NCBI GenBank assembly: GCA_049515555.1
Contig: JBEKTY010000013.1
Coordinates: 1 to 64,000, forward strand
Direction: 5' to 3'
Origin: JBEKTY01 sp049515555
GTDB lineage: Bacteria; Planctomycetota; Planctomycetia; Pirellulales; Thermoguttaceae
Length of the DNA: 64,000 bases
Below, piece after piece: positions 1-8,184 of the stretch (its first letter is position 1; every line of letters starts with the position of its first letter). The position numbers and the translations under genes are program-made. The notes under the pieces are model-generated. The model was not told where the DNA came from. It worked only from the letters and a program-made list of their open reading frames with translations, and did not search any database.

Positions 1-345
1 CCTGGTTATCCCTCGTCGGGTTGCTCCTCAGCAGAGCCCGACTCCGTTTCACCAGGCAAAAGAAGTATACCGCGAACAAATCAAGAAGACATGGGGCTTG
101 ACAAAGGCCGACTCATAGAAGCGCAGACCCCCGGAAGCGATTCAAGACACGCGCACCCCGGACAGGGGTGCCAGAGGCGTGGGGCACGCATGGGTTCCAA
201 CTCTGTCACCCCTTTCGGGGTGAGGTCACGTTGGGGCATCGGTTTCCGGGGGTGTCGCTTCGCTTCGACCCCCGGCTTCTAATGTCTGGCAACTTCGGGT
301 TGCACTGACAACAAGCAAATGGCAACTGACAACCGACAACTGACA
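1..345. other. Left-edge region without a recognisable gene
   Basis: No open frame here resembles a protein I know. Around 220-281 there is a short GC-rich inverted run of the type gggggtgtcgct/cgacccccg. At 300-345 the sequence consists of variants of caactgacaac, a low-complexity repeat of the sort found throughout the window, running up to the stop codon of the glycoside hydrolase. Confidence 0.5.
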
Positions 346-3114
346 TCAATAGACCACCAATTTCGCTGACTTCGGGGCGAACGGCTCGATGCGGACGGTA
401 TTGGCGCCGGGCTTGAGGTAGCGGGCGATCTCCAGCCGCAGGGGCTCGGAGATGATCCCGCCGGCATACTGCCCGTTGACCGTTACGCGGGCGGCCGCCT
501 CGGGGGCCACCTGGTCGAGTTCCAGGTAGACCGCCGATCGCGACAGATCGACTTCGGCCGGGATCTGGCAGCGCCCCAGGAAGGGATCGGCCCGCGCAGG
601 GCTGCGCGTGACGGGGCGGGACGGCCCGTCCGCCAGCGGCTCGGGCGCTGCGGGGGGCGCCAGCGCCTCGCGGACCAGGGCGATCGGCTCGCCTTTGGGC
701 TCCAGTCCGGGACCCGGCCGCTCGGGCAGCCGCCGCGATTCGGGCTGAAACACCAGCAGCACGCTTTCCGATGGGGCCAGCGTCAGGTCTACCAGCGTGC
801 AGCCAGATGCGCTGCCAGGCACGGGCGTGCCTGACCTGCGGCCGCTAATCCCTAATCCCCAATCTCCGGCGAAGCAAGGAATCCGCAATCCGGCGTTGAA
901 GGTGCCTGACCCACGGCCGCTAATCCCTGATCCCCCATCCCTAATCACGCGCTTGGCTTTCACGCGGGTGATCTCGCCGCGCAGGGGGTCCCAGCACTCC
1001 GGCACGCCGGGGGCGCTAATGCGGAAGCGGAAACTCCGCGGCTGGCCGAGATGGTTCTGGTTGGCGATGAAGAACAGGTCGCGGCCGGCGCGCACGCGGT
1101 GCAGCACGTGCAGCCAATGATCGGTGCGGCCGGCCACGCATTCCAGGGCGGGATGAATCCCGGCGTCGCCCGCCAGGACCCGCTGGATCTGCTCCGGGGT
1201 GGGCTTCTCGGGCAACAGGTAGGATCGTCCACCGGCGGGGCTGGTTTTGCACGGGGCCAGCCCGGGTTGGGCGGCGCCCCAGATCGCCGCGGTCAGCCCG
1301 GCAATGTCGGCCGACGTGCGACCGATGGTCGCCGATTTCTCGGGCAGGAAACCGTGGGCCAGCACCACCCCGCCGCGGTCGAAAAAGTCTTTCGCCTTAG
1401 CCAGCGCGGCGTAGGGAATCACTTCCACCGGCGGCACGATGAGCACCTGGTAGGCTTCGTCCCGCAAGCGAATCTCCTTCTCCGCAAGCTGGCAGTCGTT
1501 CTCGAACACCTCGAAGGGCAGCCAATCGCAGTCGTACAGGGCGTCCTGCAGGCTCTCGCTGATCTGCTCGGGCTTGATGTGCCGGCCGACCTGCGCGCTT
1601 TGGCCCAGGAACAGCAGCGCCACGGGCGCCACGTGCCGCCCGCCGGTGAGCATCAGGCTCAGCCGGCAGGTGTAGTCGGCAAACACGCGGTACAAGGGCC
1701 AGCGGGGCTCGTATTGCTCCATGTAGAAATACGGCGGGCAGTCGGTGTCGTAGGGGGCCCGCGGATTGAACGAGTGCGGAATGAGAAAGTTCACGCCGCA
1801 GACGTGCATGTGATCGGCCCACCATTTCATCTCCGGGTAGGTCAGGTCCTGCCCCCGGGCGCCGAAGATTTCGACCATCGTCACGTCGTCGGCCTTGCCG
1901 TAGGCGTGCGTGACGGAGCTGGCCAGTTTGGGCGTCTGCCAGCAGGGGGTGTCGTAGGCCGCCCGCTGGCCGGGCTTGAACTGCGAGAACACGGCGTCGA
2001 GGGCCCCCTGGTCGCTGTACTTCTGCAACTGCATCAGGTCGCCGGCACAGAAATCGGGGTGCAGGTACAGGTTGGCGTGCTCCATGAAATGGCCGTGCGA
2101 TAGGATGCCGTGCCGGCGGCACCACTGGCTCATGCCGCCGTACATGGTGCGGCCCCAGGCCTCGGCCCGGGCGTCGAGATATTGGTAGCGGGCGGCGGCC
2201 TGCTCTTCGCCTGCCAGCCGGAACTTGTAGGCCACGTAAGCCTTCTTCCAATCCACCCGTCGCTCGGCCAGCACGCGGTCCAGCTCGGTGCCCCAATCGC
2301 CGCGGGTCTCGGGCTCGTCGTAGAAGAAGCCGCTGATCGTGCGGCCGAACTCGCTCTGGAAGCGATCGTAGTGCGGCTGATAGACGGTCTGGAGGAACCA
2401 CTCGACGCAGTCGCGGCTGGCGCCGTCCACGCTGAGTTGCGTTCCGCCGCCTTGCCCCAGTCCCGGCGCCTGCCGGTGCGTGAACTTCATGACCTTCCAG
2501 CGCCCGACCGGCACGCGCCAGGCGAGCTTGCCGCCGCGGATCGAGGGGGCCAGATCCACCAGGCTGTCGGCTTGGATAGCGCCGTCGGCGGCCACGCGGC
2601 CGGCCACGGCGGCAATATATCGCGGCCCGCCGTAGCCCTCGGCGGCGAACTCGCCCGGCCCCTCCGCCTCGACGGAGGAAGCCGACAATTGCTTGGCCGC
2701 ATAGCGCGGCGGCACCCGGCCGCCGACCGCCTGACTGGGCCACCACTTCTCGTCGAAAATCCACAGCTTCAGGTCGTACCGCTTGGCGGCCTCCAGGCAA
2801 ATGCCTACGTCGCGGAACCACCCCGGACCGAGCCAGTCGCTGTGCGGGCGGGACTCGACCGTAAAGCTGCCGTTGCCGCCTTCGGCCACCTTGCCCACAA
2901 ACTGCTCCAGCCGCTGGCGGCTCTCGTCGCCATGCAGCCAGAACAGCGGGCCCGTCAGACGCCGGGCTTCCATCGGCAGCGTGCGGAATTGCTGCTCCAG
3001 CTCGGCCAGCGCGGGCTCCGCGCCGCCCGAGCCCGTAAGCGGAAAGCACACCGCCCCCAGCACCGCCAGCAGGCCGGCACACAGGGCGCACAGCGGACTA
3101 GAACTCGTTTGCAT
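346..3114 (-). CDS. Exported glycoside hydrolase, GH106/alpha-L-rhamnosidase-like
   Basis: The protein has 922 residues from the ATG at 3114, which is preceded by a GGAG ribosome site. A frame-open start ten codons upstream lacks such a site and would spoil the signal peptide. Residues 1-32 form a signal peptide (hydrophobic run ending GSGGA). The central part has the look of large GH106-type or rhamnosidase-like TIM-barrel enzymes: a YDEPE motif followed by GDWG, an HGHFMEH segment and aromatic-rich loops. The C-terminal 80 residues read as a GH2-type sugar-binding beta sandwich (VTVNGQYAGG, LKPGANTVRIEP). It probably acts in the periplasm or outside the cell on rhamnose- or uronate-containing glycans; substrate is inferred from the family only. 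An in-frame insertion made of intergenic repeat DNA lies between catalytic region and C-terminal domain (about residues 722-757). Gene is alone on its strand, 24 codons' distance from no partner; the ROK kinase upstream may be cotranscribed. Confidence 0.65.
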   Translation of the reverse strand: MQTSSSPLCALCAGLLAVLGAVCFPLTGSGGAEPALAELEQQFRTLPMEARRLTGPLFWLHGDESRQRLEQFVGKVAEGGNGSFTVESRPHSDWLGPGWFRDVGICLEAAKRYDLKLWIFDEKWWPSQAVGGRVPPRYAAKQLSASSVEAEGPGEFAAEGYGGPRYIAAVAGRVAADGAIQADSLVDLAPSIRGGKLAWRVPVGRWKVMKFTHRQAPGLGQGGGTQLSVDGASRDCVEWFLQTVYQPHYDRFQSEFGRTISGFFYDEPETRGDWGTELDRVLAERRVDWKKAYVAYKFRLAGEEQAAARYQYLDARAEAWGRTMYGGMSQWCRRHGILSHGHFMEHANLYLHPDFCAGDLMQLQKYSDQGALDAVFSQFKPGQRAAYDTPCWQTPKLASSVTHAYGKADDVTMVEIFGARGQDLTYPEMKWWADHMHVCGVNFLIPHSFNPRAPYDTDCPPYFYMEQYEPRWPLYRVFADYTCRLSLMLTGGRHVAPVALLFLGQSAQVGRHIKPEQISESLQDALYDCDWLPFEVFENDCQLAEKEIRLRDEAYQVLIVPPVEVIPYAALAKAKDFFDRGGVVLAHGFLPEKSATIGRTSADIAGLTAAIWGAAQPGLAPCKTSPAGGRSYLLPEKPTPEQIQRVLAGDAGIHPALECVAGRTDHWLHVLHRVRAGRDLFFIANQNHLGQPRSFRFRISAPGVPECWDPLRGEITRVKAKRVIRDGGSGISGRGSGTFNAGLRIPCFAGDWGLGISGRRSGTPVPGSASGCTLVDLTLAPSESVLLVFQPESRRLPERPGPGLEPKGEPIALVREALAPPAAPEPLADGPSRPVTRSPARADPFLGRCQIPAEVDLSRSAVYLELDQVAPEAAARVTVNGQYAGGIISEPLRLEIARYLKPGANTVRIEPFAPKSAKLVVY
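844..951. repeat. GATTAGGGATTGGGG-type repeats inside a coding sequence
   Basis: Two blocks of ctaatccctaatcccc-like repeat surround a short spacer; the same words recur in intergenic DNA at 11.4, 13.0, 16.8-17.2 and 26.7 kb. On the minus strand they are read in frame as two Gly/Ser/Arg-rich GISGRGSGT-like stretches of the glycoside hydrolase. Confidence 0.85.
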
Positions 3115-3215
3115 GGAACCGTCTCCAATCCTTCGGGGCTGCAAAACAATAACCTATTCAAATTGCACAACGTGTGGCACGTCCCTGAGCGCAGCGAAGG
3201 GCGGGCCACTCCAAC

Positions 3216-3327
3216 CCGGATTATTCACCAATCGTTCGTAGTGACCGCATTCATGCGGTCGCTGACCCGTTGGCGCCGTCCAGACCCGATAAATCGGGTC
3301 ACTACGAGCCTCGGTGAATAATCCCGG
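3216..3327. repeat. 112-bp imperfect inverted repeat (MITE-like)
   Basis: The ends are complementary: ccggattattcacc at the left and ggtgaataatcccgg at the right, with a second inner pair, cgtagtgacc and ggtcactacg. The element fills the gap between the ROK kinase stop and the glycoside hydrolase start, and would fold into a long hairpin in the mRNA. No transposase is associated. Confidence 0.75.
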
Positions 3328-3338
3328 CTAACGGTTGC

Positions 3339-4721
3339 TCAGCAGGTTACGTGGATCAGCGCGGCCTTGCGGGCCGGCGACTGGTTGTACGCCTCGACGA
3401 GGCTGGCCGTGGTCAGAACCTCGCAGCGGATGGCCCGCTGGCTCAGGTATCGCCGGGCCTCCTCCGGCAACTCGACCTTGTTCTCGGCGCCGGCGCCGAC
3501 GAACAGGACTTCCGGCCCGCCCTTGCAGACCTCTTCCAACTCTTTCGGCCCGACGACGTGGGCATCGCCGTACTCCTTCTTGGCCAGGGCCTTGTCGCGG
3601 GCCTTCACCTTGCCGTTGACCGCAATGTACACGTCGTGATGATAGCCCTTGCCGCCGACGACGATCTCGCCGAAGCTGAAGCGGGCAATTGCCGGATAAG
3701 TCGGCCTGACGTGGAAGCGTTTCTTGAAGGGGCTCCGCCCGACCCGCTTGCGGGCCAGGGCCACGGCGCCCAACACCACGGCGTCGTCGCCAAGGGCCGA
3801 CAGGAGCACCTGGCCGCCGTCGCGGGCCCCCGGCAAGCGATCGGAACCGACCACGTTCTCGACGATCGGCATCATGAAATCGCTGCAGGCCTCGACCAAT
3901 CCGCCGCCCAGGATGATGACCTCCGGGTCCAGCAGGTGCCGGACCGTCAGGCAAGCATAGCCGAGCACCTCGCTGGCGCGGTGCAGCACCTCGGTCACCA
4001 GGCCGTCGCCGGCCTTGAGGGCTTTGCGGATCGCCCCGCTGCGGATCACGCTCAAGTCGCCGCCGGAGAGCTCGGCCAGCACGCTGCTGCTGCCGGCCGC
4101 CAGGGCCTGGCGGATGTCGCGCTCGATCGCCGAGCGGCTGGCCAGGGCCTCCAGGCAGCCCAAATTGCCGCAGCCACAGATCGGCCCGCCGATCTGCATG
4201 ACGATATGGCCGATCTCACCGGCCGATTCGCGGGCCCCGCGCCACAGCTTCCCGCGGCGGACGAAGCCCGCCCCGATGCCCGTCCCCACCCAGATCCCCA
4301 GCGCACTGCGGGCCCGCCGTGCAGAACCCAGCCACGACTCGCCCAGCGTCCCCAAATTTCCGTCGTTGCCGATGGCCACCGGCACGCTGAAACGGTTCTC
4401 CAAGTGGGCCCCGATGGCCACTCCGGTAAGACTCATGTTCGGGGTGACGACGACGCGGGCCGAATCGGGGTCCACCACCCCGGGCACCGCCACGCCGACG
4501 GCGGTCAACCGCCCGGGGGCGATCTTCGCCTTGGTCAAAGTGTCTTCCATAACACCTTCGACGACCGCCAGGACTTGTTCTGGACCGCCAGTGCGAGGGG
4601 TAGGCCGCCGCTCCCGCTCGACGATCCCCCCCGACTCGTTCACCAACGAGGCCTGCACCTTCGTGCCGCCGATATCCACACCGAGGTAAAGCCGATCCCC
4701 GCGTTTCTTGTCTGTTTTCAT
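3339..4721 (-). CDS. ROK-family sugar kinase fused to a C-terminal Mth938-like domain
   Basis: The protein has 460 residues; ATG at 4721 follows GGAGGG. Residues 10-325 are a ROK kinase: phosphate-binding GVDIGGTK at 14-21, catalytic Asp in the ND pair at 119-120, and the ROK zinc site with His172 and Cys182, Cys184 and Cys189 (CGCGNLGC). Such proteins phosphorylate glucose or related hexoses in the cytoplasm. Residues about 345-460 do not belong to ROK proteins (usual length 300-330). They match the Mth938/AAMDC (DUF498) fold: FSFGEIVVGG near the start, a LFVGAGAENK turn, then a conserved AYNQ and a C-terminal ALIHVTC ending. The function of that domain is poorly known. The linker is basic (residues 324-336). 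The fusion is within a single uninterrupted frame, so it is unlikely to be an assembly artefact, but I cannot check it against homologues. Confidence 0.85.
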   Translation of the reverse strand: MKTDKKRGDRLYLGVDIGGTKVQASLVNESGGIVERERRPTPRTGGPEQVLAVVEGVMEDTLTKAKIAPGRLTAVGVAVPGVVDPDSARVVVTPNMSLTGVAIGAHLENRFSVPVAIGNDGNLGTLGESWLGSARRARSALGIWVGTGIGAGFVRRGKLWRGARESAGEIGHIVMQIGGPICGCGNLGCLEALASRSAIERDIRQALAAGSSSVLAELSGGDLSVIRSGAIRKALKAGDGLVTEVLHRASEVLGYACLTVRHLLDPEVIILGGGLVEACSDFMMPIVENVVGSDRLPGARDGGQVLLSALGDDAVVLGAVALARKRVGRSPFKKRFHVRPTYPAIARFSFGEIVVGGKGYHHDVYIAVNGKVKARDKALAKKEYGDAHVVGPKELEEVCKGGPEVLFVGAGAENKVELPEEARRYLSQRAIRCEVLTTASLVEAYNQSPARKAALIHVTC

Positions 4722-4852
4722 CGTTCCCTCCGGCCACGACCCGAAACAGGGTTGCGCAAGCTAAGGGAATTGTACACCGGCCCGCAAGGACAACTAGGGG
4801 TGCACGGCACCGATGGCGGAGAACACGGGTGATGTTTCCTGGCCTGGGCGAG

Positions 4853-4881
4853 TTGACACCGCTGGCACGGCCCGTTAGTTT
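4853..4881 (+). promoter_or_regulatory. Candidate sigma70 promoter of the pilus/secretion operon
   Basis: A perfect TTGACA at 4853-4858 is followed after 17 bases by TAGTTT at 4876-4881. This would give a leader of about 120 nucleotides before the ATG at 5008. It faces away from the ROK kinase, so the 286-bp gap is a divergent promoter region. Confidence 0.4.
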
Positions 4882-5007
4882 AGGATGTTAGAGAGATTCG
4901 TAACGGGGTTGCGCCCCCTAGCGGGCGCCGGCAGAAGCGGCGCCGTCGGCAGCCCCGGAGCTGCTCGTCGCACGAGCCCCCTCTTCCGGGTGCATTTGGA
5001 GCCGTTT

Positions 5008-6723
5008 ATGGCCAAGCGGAAAGCCGATTACACCGAGATCCTCGTCCGACGAGGCGTCATTAGTCCCGACCAGCTCGTCGAGGCCCAACAGATGGCCAAG
5101 GAATCGGGAACCAAGCTGCCCGACGCGCTGAATCGCCTGGGCTACGCCACCGGCGAAGACGTGATGCGGGCCATCGCCGAGCAGCACGGCCTGAACTATG
5201 TGAATCTGAGCGAAGTGGTGATCCCCACGTCGGTCGTCGAGTTGGTGCCGGAATCGGTTGCCCGAGAGAACGCCGTGTTGCCGTTGTCCGAGGGTGACGG
5301 GCGACTGACGGTGATCGTCAGCGACCCCATGGAAATCGACACCCTCGACAAGCTGCGATTCATTCTCAACCGCCAGATCGACATCGTCCTGGCCCCGCGT
5401 GAGAGTATCCTGGAGGCCATCAACCGCTATTACGGCCAGACGGTCGGCGAGAGCGCCGACTCGATGCTCCAGGAATTCACGGATACGGCGATCGACTTCA
5501 CCGAGACGGTGGACGACGGCCCGAAGAATGAGGAGAACGTCGACGAAGCGAGCGCCCCGATCGTCCGGCTGGTTCACTTGCTCATTACGGAGGCGGTGCA
5601 ACTGCGGGCATCGGACATTCACATCGAGCCGTTCGAGAATCGGATTCGGGTGCGATATCGGATCGACGGTCTACTGATGGAGAGGGACAGCCCCCCCCGT
5701 CGGCTGTTGGGGGCCATCCTTTCCCGCATCAAGATTCTGGCCCGGCTCGACATCGCCGAGCGGCGGCGGACCCAGGACGGGCGGATCAAGGTCACCGTGG
5801 GCGACAAGGAGCTCGATCTCCGCGTGAGCGTCATCCCCACCGCCCACGGCCAGTCGGTGGTCATGCGGCTGCTGGACAAGGACAACATCAAGGTGGGGCT
5901 GAAGCAACTCGGCTTCGGCGACGATGACTTCCAGAAGTTCTTCAATCTGATTCAGCGTCCCAACGGGATCATCTTGGTGACCGGTCCGACGGGCTCAGGG
6001 AAGACGACGTCGCTTTATGCGGCTCTGAATTCATTGAACACGCCGGATAAGAAGATCATTACGGCCGAGGACCCGGTGGAGTACTACTTGCCGGGGGTGA
6101 ACCAGGTGGAGATTCGGCACGAGATTGGGTTGGATTTTGCGCGGGTGATTCGGGCCATGTTGCGTCAGGCGCCGAATGTGATTCTGATTGGCGAGATGCG
6201 TGACCTTGAGACGGCCCAGGCGGGAATACAAGCATCTTTAACGGGACACCTGGTATTCAGTACGCTACATACGAACGATGCGCCCAGTGCTATTACACGT
6301 CTCATCGACATGGGGGTCCCAGCCTACCTCGTCTCATCCAGCATAGTCGCGATTATGGCCCAACGGCTGGTCCGTGTCGTTTGCCAGAAATGCAAGCAGC
6401 CTTATGCACCGAGCGAGGCAATGCTCCAAGCCGCCGGCATCATACCCGAAATCGCCGCCAACGCCCATTTCGCCAGGGGGCGGGGCTGCGGCAATTGCCA
6501 GGGAAGCGGGTTCCGCGGAAGGCTTGGCATTTTCGAGCTGATGCTGATGTCGTCCAAGATCCGGGAGCTGACCTTCCACGAGGCGCCGACCGAGCAACTT
6601 CGCCGGGCGGCCATCGCCGAGGGGATGAGATCGCTCTATTGGGATGGCATCGAGAAGGTCGTGCGGGGGGTAACGACCCTCGACGAGGTCTTCCGAACGT
6701 CAAAGCGGGCCGAGGGAGACTAG
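5008..6723 (+). CDS. GspE/PilB-type assembly ATPase (first copy)
   Basis: The protein has 571 residues from the ATG at 5008, which has TTTGGAG six bases upstream; the frame is open further upstream but that part is Gly/Ala/Arg-rich and unlike the family. Residues 1-150 form the MshEN-type N-terminal domain. The ATPase core follows: Walker A GPTGSGKTT around residues 326-334, the Asp box ITAEDPVEYYL, Walker B ILIGEMRD and the His box FSTLHTNDAPSA. A zinc-binding insertion has CQKC and, about 35 residues later, CGNC. The enzyme powers pseudopilus or pilus extension at the inner face of the membrane. It heads an operon with pilT, a second gspE/pilB and pilC. The region 6100-6360 is less GC-rich than the rest of the gene, with no break in the frame. 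Confidence 0.93.
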   Translation: MAKRKADYTEILVRRGVISPDQLVEAQQMAKESGTKLPDALNRLGYATGEDVMRAIAEQHGLNYVNLSEVVIPTSVVELVPESVARENAVLPLSEGDGRLTVIVSDPMEIDTLDKLRFILNRQIDIVLAPRESILEAINRYYGQTVGESADSMLQEFTDTAIDFTETVDDGPKNEENVDEASAPIVRLVHLLITEAVQLRASDIHIEPFENRIRVRYRIDGLLMERDSPPRRLLGAILSRIKILARLDIAERRRTQDGRIKVTVGDKELDLRVSVIPTAHGQSVVMRLLDKDNIKVGLKQLGFGDDDFQKFFNLIQRPNGIILVTGPTGSGKTTSLYAALNSLNTPDKKIITAEDPVEYYLPGVNQVEIRHEIGLDFARVIRAMLRQAPNVILIGEMRDLETAQAGIQASLTGHLVFSTLHTNDAPSAITRLIDMGVPAYLVSSSIVAIMAQRLVRVVCQKCKQPYAPSEAMLQAAGIIPEIAANAHFARGRGCGNCQGSGFRGRLGIFELMLMSSKIRELTFHEAPTEQLRRAAIAEGMRSLYWDGIEKVVRGVTTLDEVFRTSKRAEGD

Positions 6724-7046
6724 GCGCTCAGGAAGTAATTAAGGTCATAAATTGGCCCTTTTCTAAGAACTCGCGAATAATCATAACGCCTGAGGCCGGG
6801 GGCAGCGGAACGAGCCGGAGGCAGGCTTTTCCAGCAGGGGTCTGATACTGCGAACGCCCAGAATAACGATGCGAACCTTTCCCTATTGTTGGGTTTCGCA
6901 CCATCTCGAACTGTGCAGAGCATATATTATGCGGCACGGCTTGAATTGGCGCAGACCATAGCTATTGGGAAAGAAATTCGTACCATTTCCAACCGTTCAC
7001 AATATAGACCCGCTGTGCTTCCGGTTCCGCTCGGAAAGAAGATGTC
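6724..7046. other. Intergenic gap between gspE/pilB and pilT
   Basis: 323 bases with lower GC than the flanking genes and no coding frame that resembles a protein. AT-rich words near 6920 (atatattatg) could be part of a secondary promoter for pilT, but no -35 box at good spacing is visible. None of the window's repeat families is present. Confidence 0.5.
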
Positions 7047-8171
7047 ATGGCGACCGTACTGATCGAAAAACTCTTGCAAACGGTAGTCAAGCGGAAGGCC
7101 AGCGATCTACACATTACGGTAGGCCAACCACCCGTGTTAAGGATCGACGGGCGACTGAAGAAGCTCGAAACCAAGGTCCTCGAGCCCGAGGACACGGTTA
7201 ATTTAATGAAGAGCATCGCCCCGGACCGGTGCCAGCAGGAGTTGCAGCAGGTGGGGGGGTCCGACTTTGGATTCGCCTTCGGCGACCTTGCCCGCTTCCG
7301 CGTCTCGATCTTCAAGCAGAAGGGCTACGTGGGCATGGTTCTTCGGCAGATCCCCACCAAGCTTATGGACTTCCAAGAGTTGGGGACGCCGCCCGCCCTG
7401 AAGGACCTGGTTCTGCGGCCCCGCGGGCTGGTGTTGGTCACGGGTCCGACGGGCTCGGGGAAGACGACCACGCTGGCGGCCGCCATCGACTACCTGAACC
7501 AGAACATCGACCATCACATCATCACCATCGAGGACCCCATCGAGTTCTACCATCCGCATAAGAAGTCCACGGTCAATCAGCGTGAGATCGGCGTGGACGT
7601 GCCGACGTTTGCCGAGGCGATTCGGCGGGGACTGCGGCAGGACCCCGACGTGATTCTGGTCGGCGAGATGCGGGACCTGGAGACGATCGAGGCGGCGATC
7701 ACGGCCGCCGAGACCGGTCACATCGTGTTTGCCACCCTGCACACCACGGGGGCCCAAGGCACGATCACCCGCATCATCGACGTGTTTCCCACCAGCCAGC
7801 AGGAGCAGATCCGAACGCAATTGTCCACGGCGGTCATAGGCGTTGTGTCGCAGGTCCTGATGCCGAAGATCGGGGGCGGCCGCGTGGCGGCCTACGAGAT
7901 GTTGGTCGTTACGCCGGCCATTGCCAATCTGATCCGCGAGAACAAGACCTTCCGCATCACCTCGGCCATCCAGACCGGGCAGAAACTGGGCATGCAGTTG
8001 CTCGACGATCACATGTTCAAGCTCTGGCGGCAGGGAATCGTGGACAAGAAGGAGATTCTGTTCCGGGCTAATAACCCGGACGACCTGGGGATGCGGGTGG
8101 CCAAGGCCGAGAAGGGAATCTTCGAGGACGAGGAGGAGGTTAGGCGGGCCGGGGGAGACAAGGCGGCCTAG
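7047..8171 (+). CDS. pilT: PilT-type retraction ATPase
   Basis: 374 residues from an ATG with GGAAAGAAG upstream. It lacks the long N-terminal domain of GspE and starts with the PilT-type PAS-like region, including ASDLHITVGQPPVLRIDG. The Walker A motif GPTGSGKTT is at residues 133-141, followed by the Asp box TIEDPIEFYH, Walker B ILVGEMRDLET and the His box FATLHTTGA. The AIRAGLRQDPD-like segment is GLRQDPDVILVGEMRD. The C-terminal tail is acidic (EDEEEVRRAG). PilT disassembles type IV pili; its presence beside two assembly ATPases suggests that this operon serves a dynamic pilus-like structure rather than a pure secretion pseudopilus. The next gene starts 13 bases after its stop, so the two are surely cotranscribed. 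Confidence 0.93.
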   Translation: MATVLIEKLLQTVVKRKASDLHITVGQPPVLRIDGRLKKLETKVLEPEDTVNLMKSIAPDRCQQELQQVGGSDFGFAFGDLARFRVSIFKQKGYVGMVLRQIPTKLMDFQELGTPPALKDLVLRPRGLVLVTGPTGSGKTTTLAAAIDYLNQNIDHHIITIEDPIEFYHPHKKSTVNQREIGVDVPTFAEAIRRGLRQDPDVILVGEMRDLETIEAAITAAETGHIVFATLHTTGAQGTITRIIDVFPTSQQEQIRTQLSTAVIGVVSQVLMPKIGGGRVAAYEMLVVTPAIANLIRENKTFRITSAIQTGQKLGMQLLDDHMFKLWRQGIVDKKEILFRANNPDDLGMRVAKAEKGIFEDEEEVRRAGGDKAA

Positions 8172-8184
8172 GGGAGCAAGTTTC

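Noticed and set aside
1051..2103. Long open frames opposite to the glycoside hydrolase and many other genes
   Set aside because: They are antisense shadows produced by high GC at third codon positions; their products are His/Arg/Gly-rich and resemble nothing.
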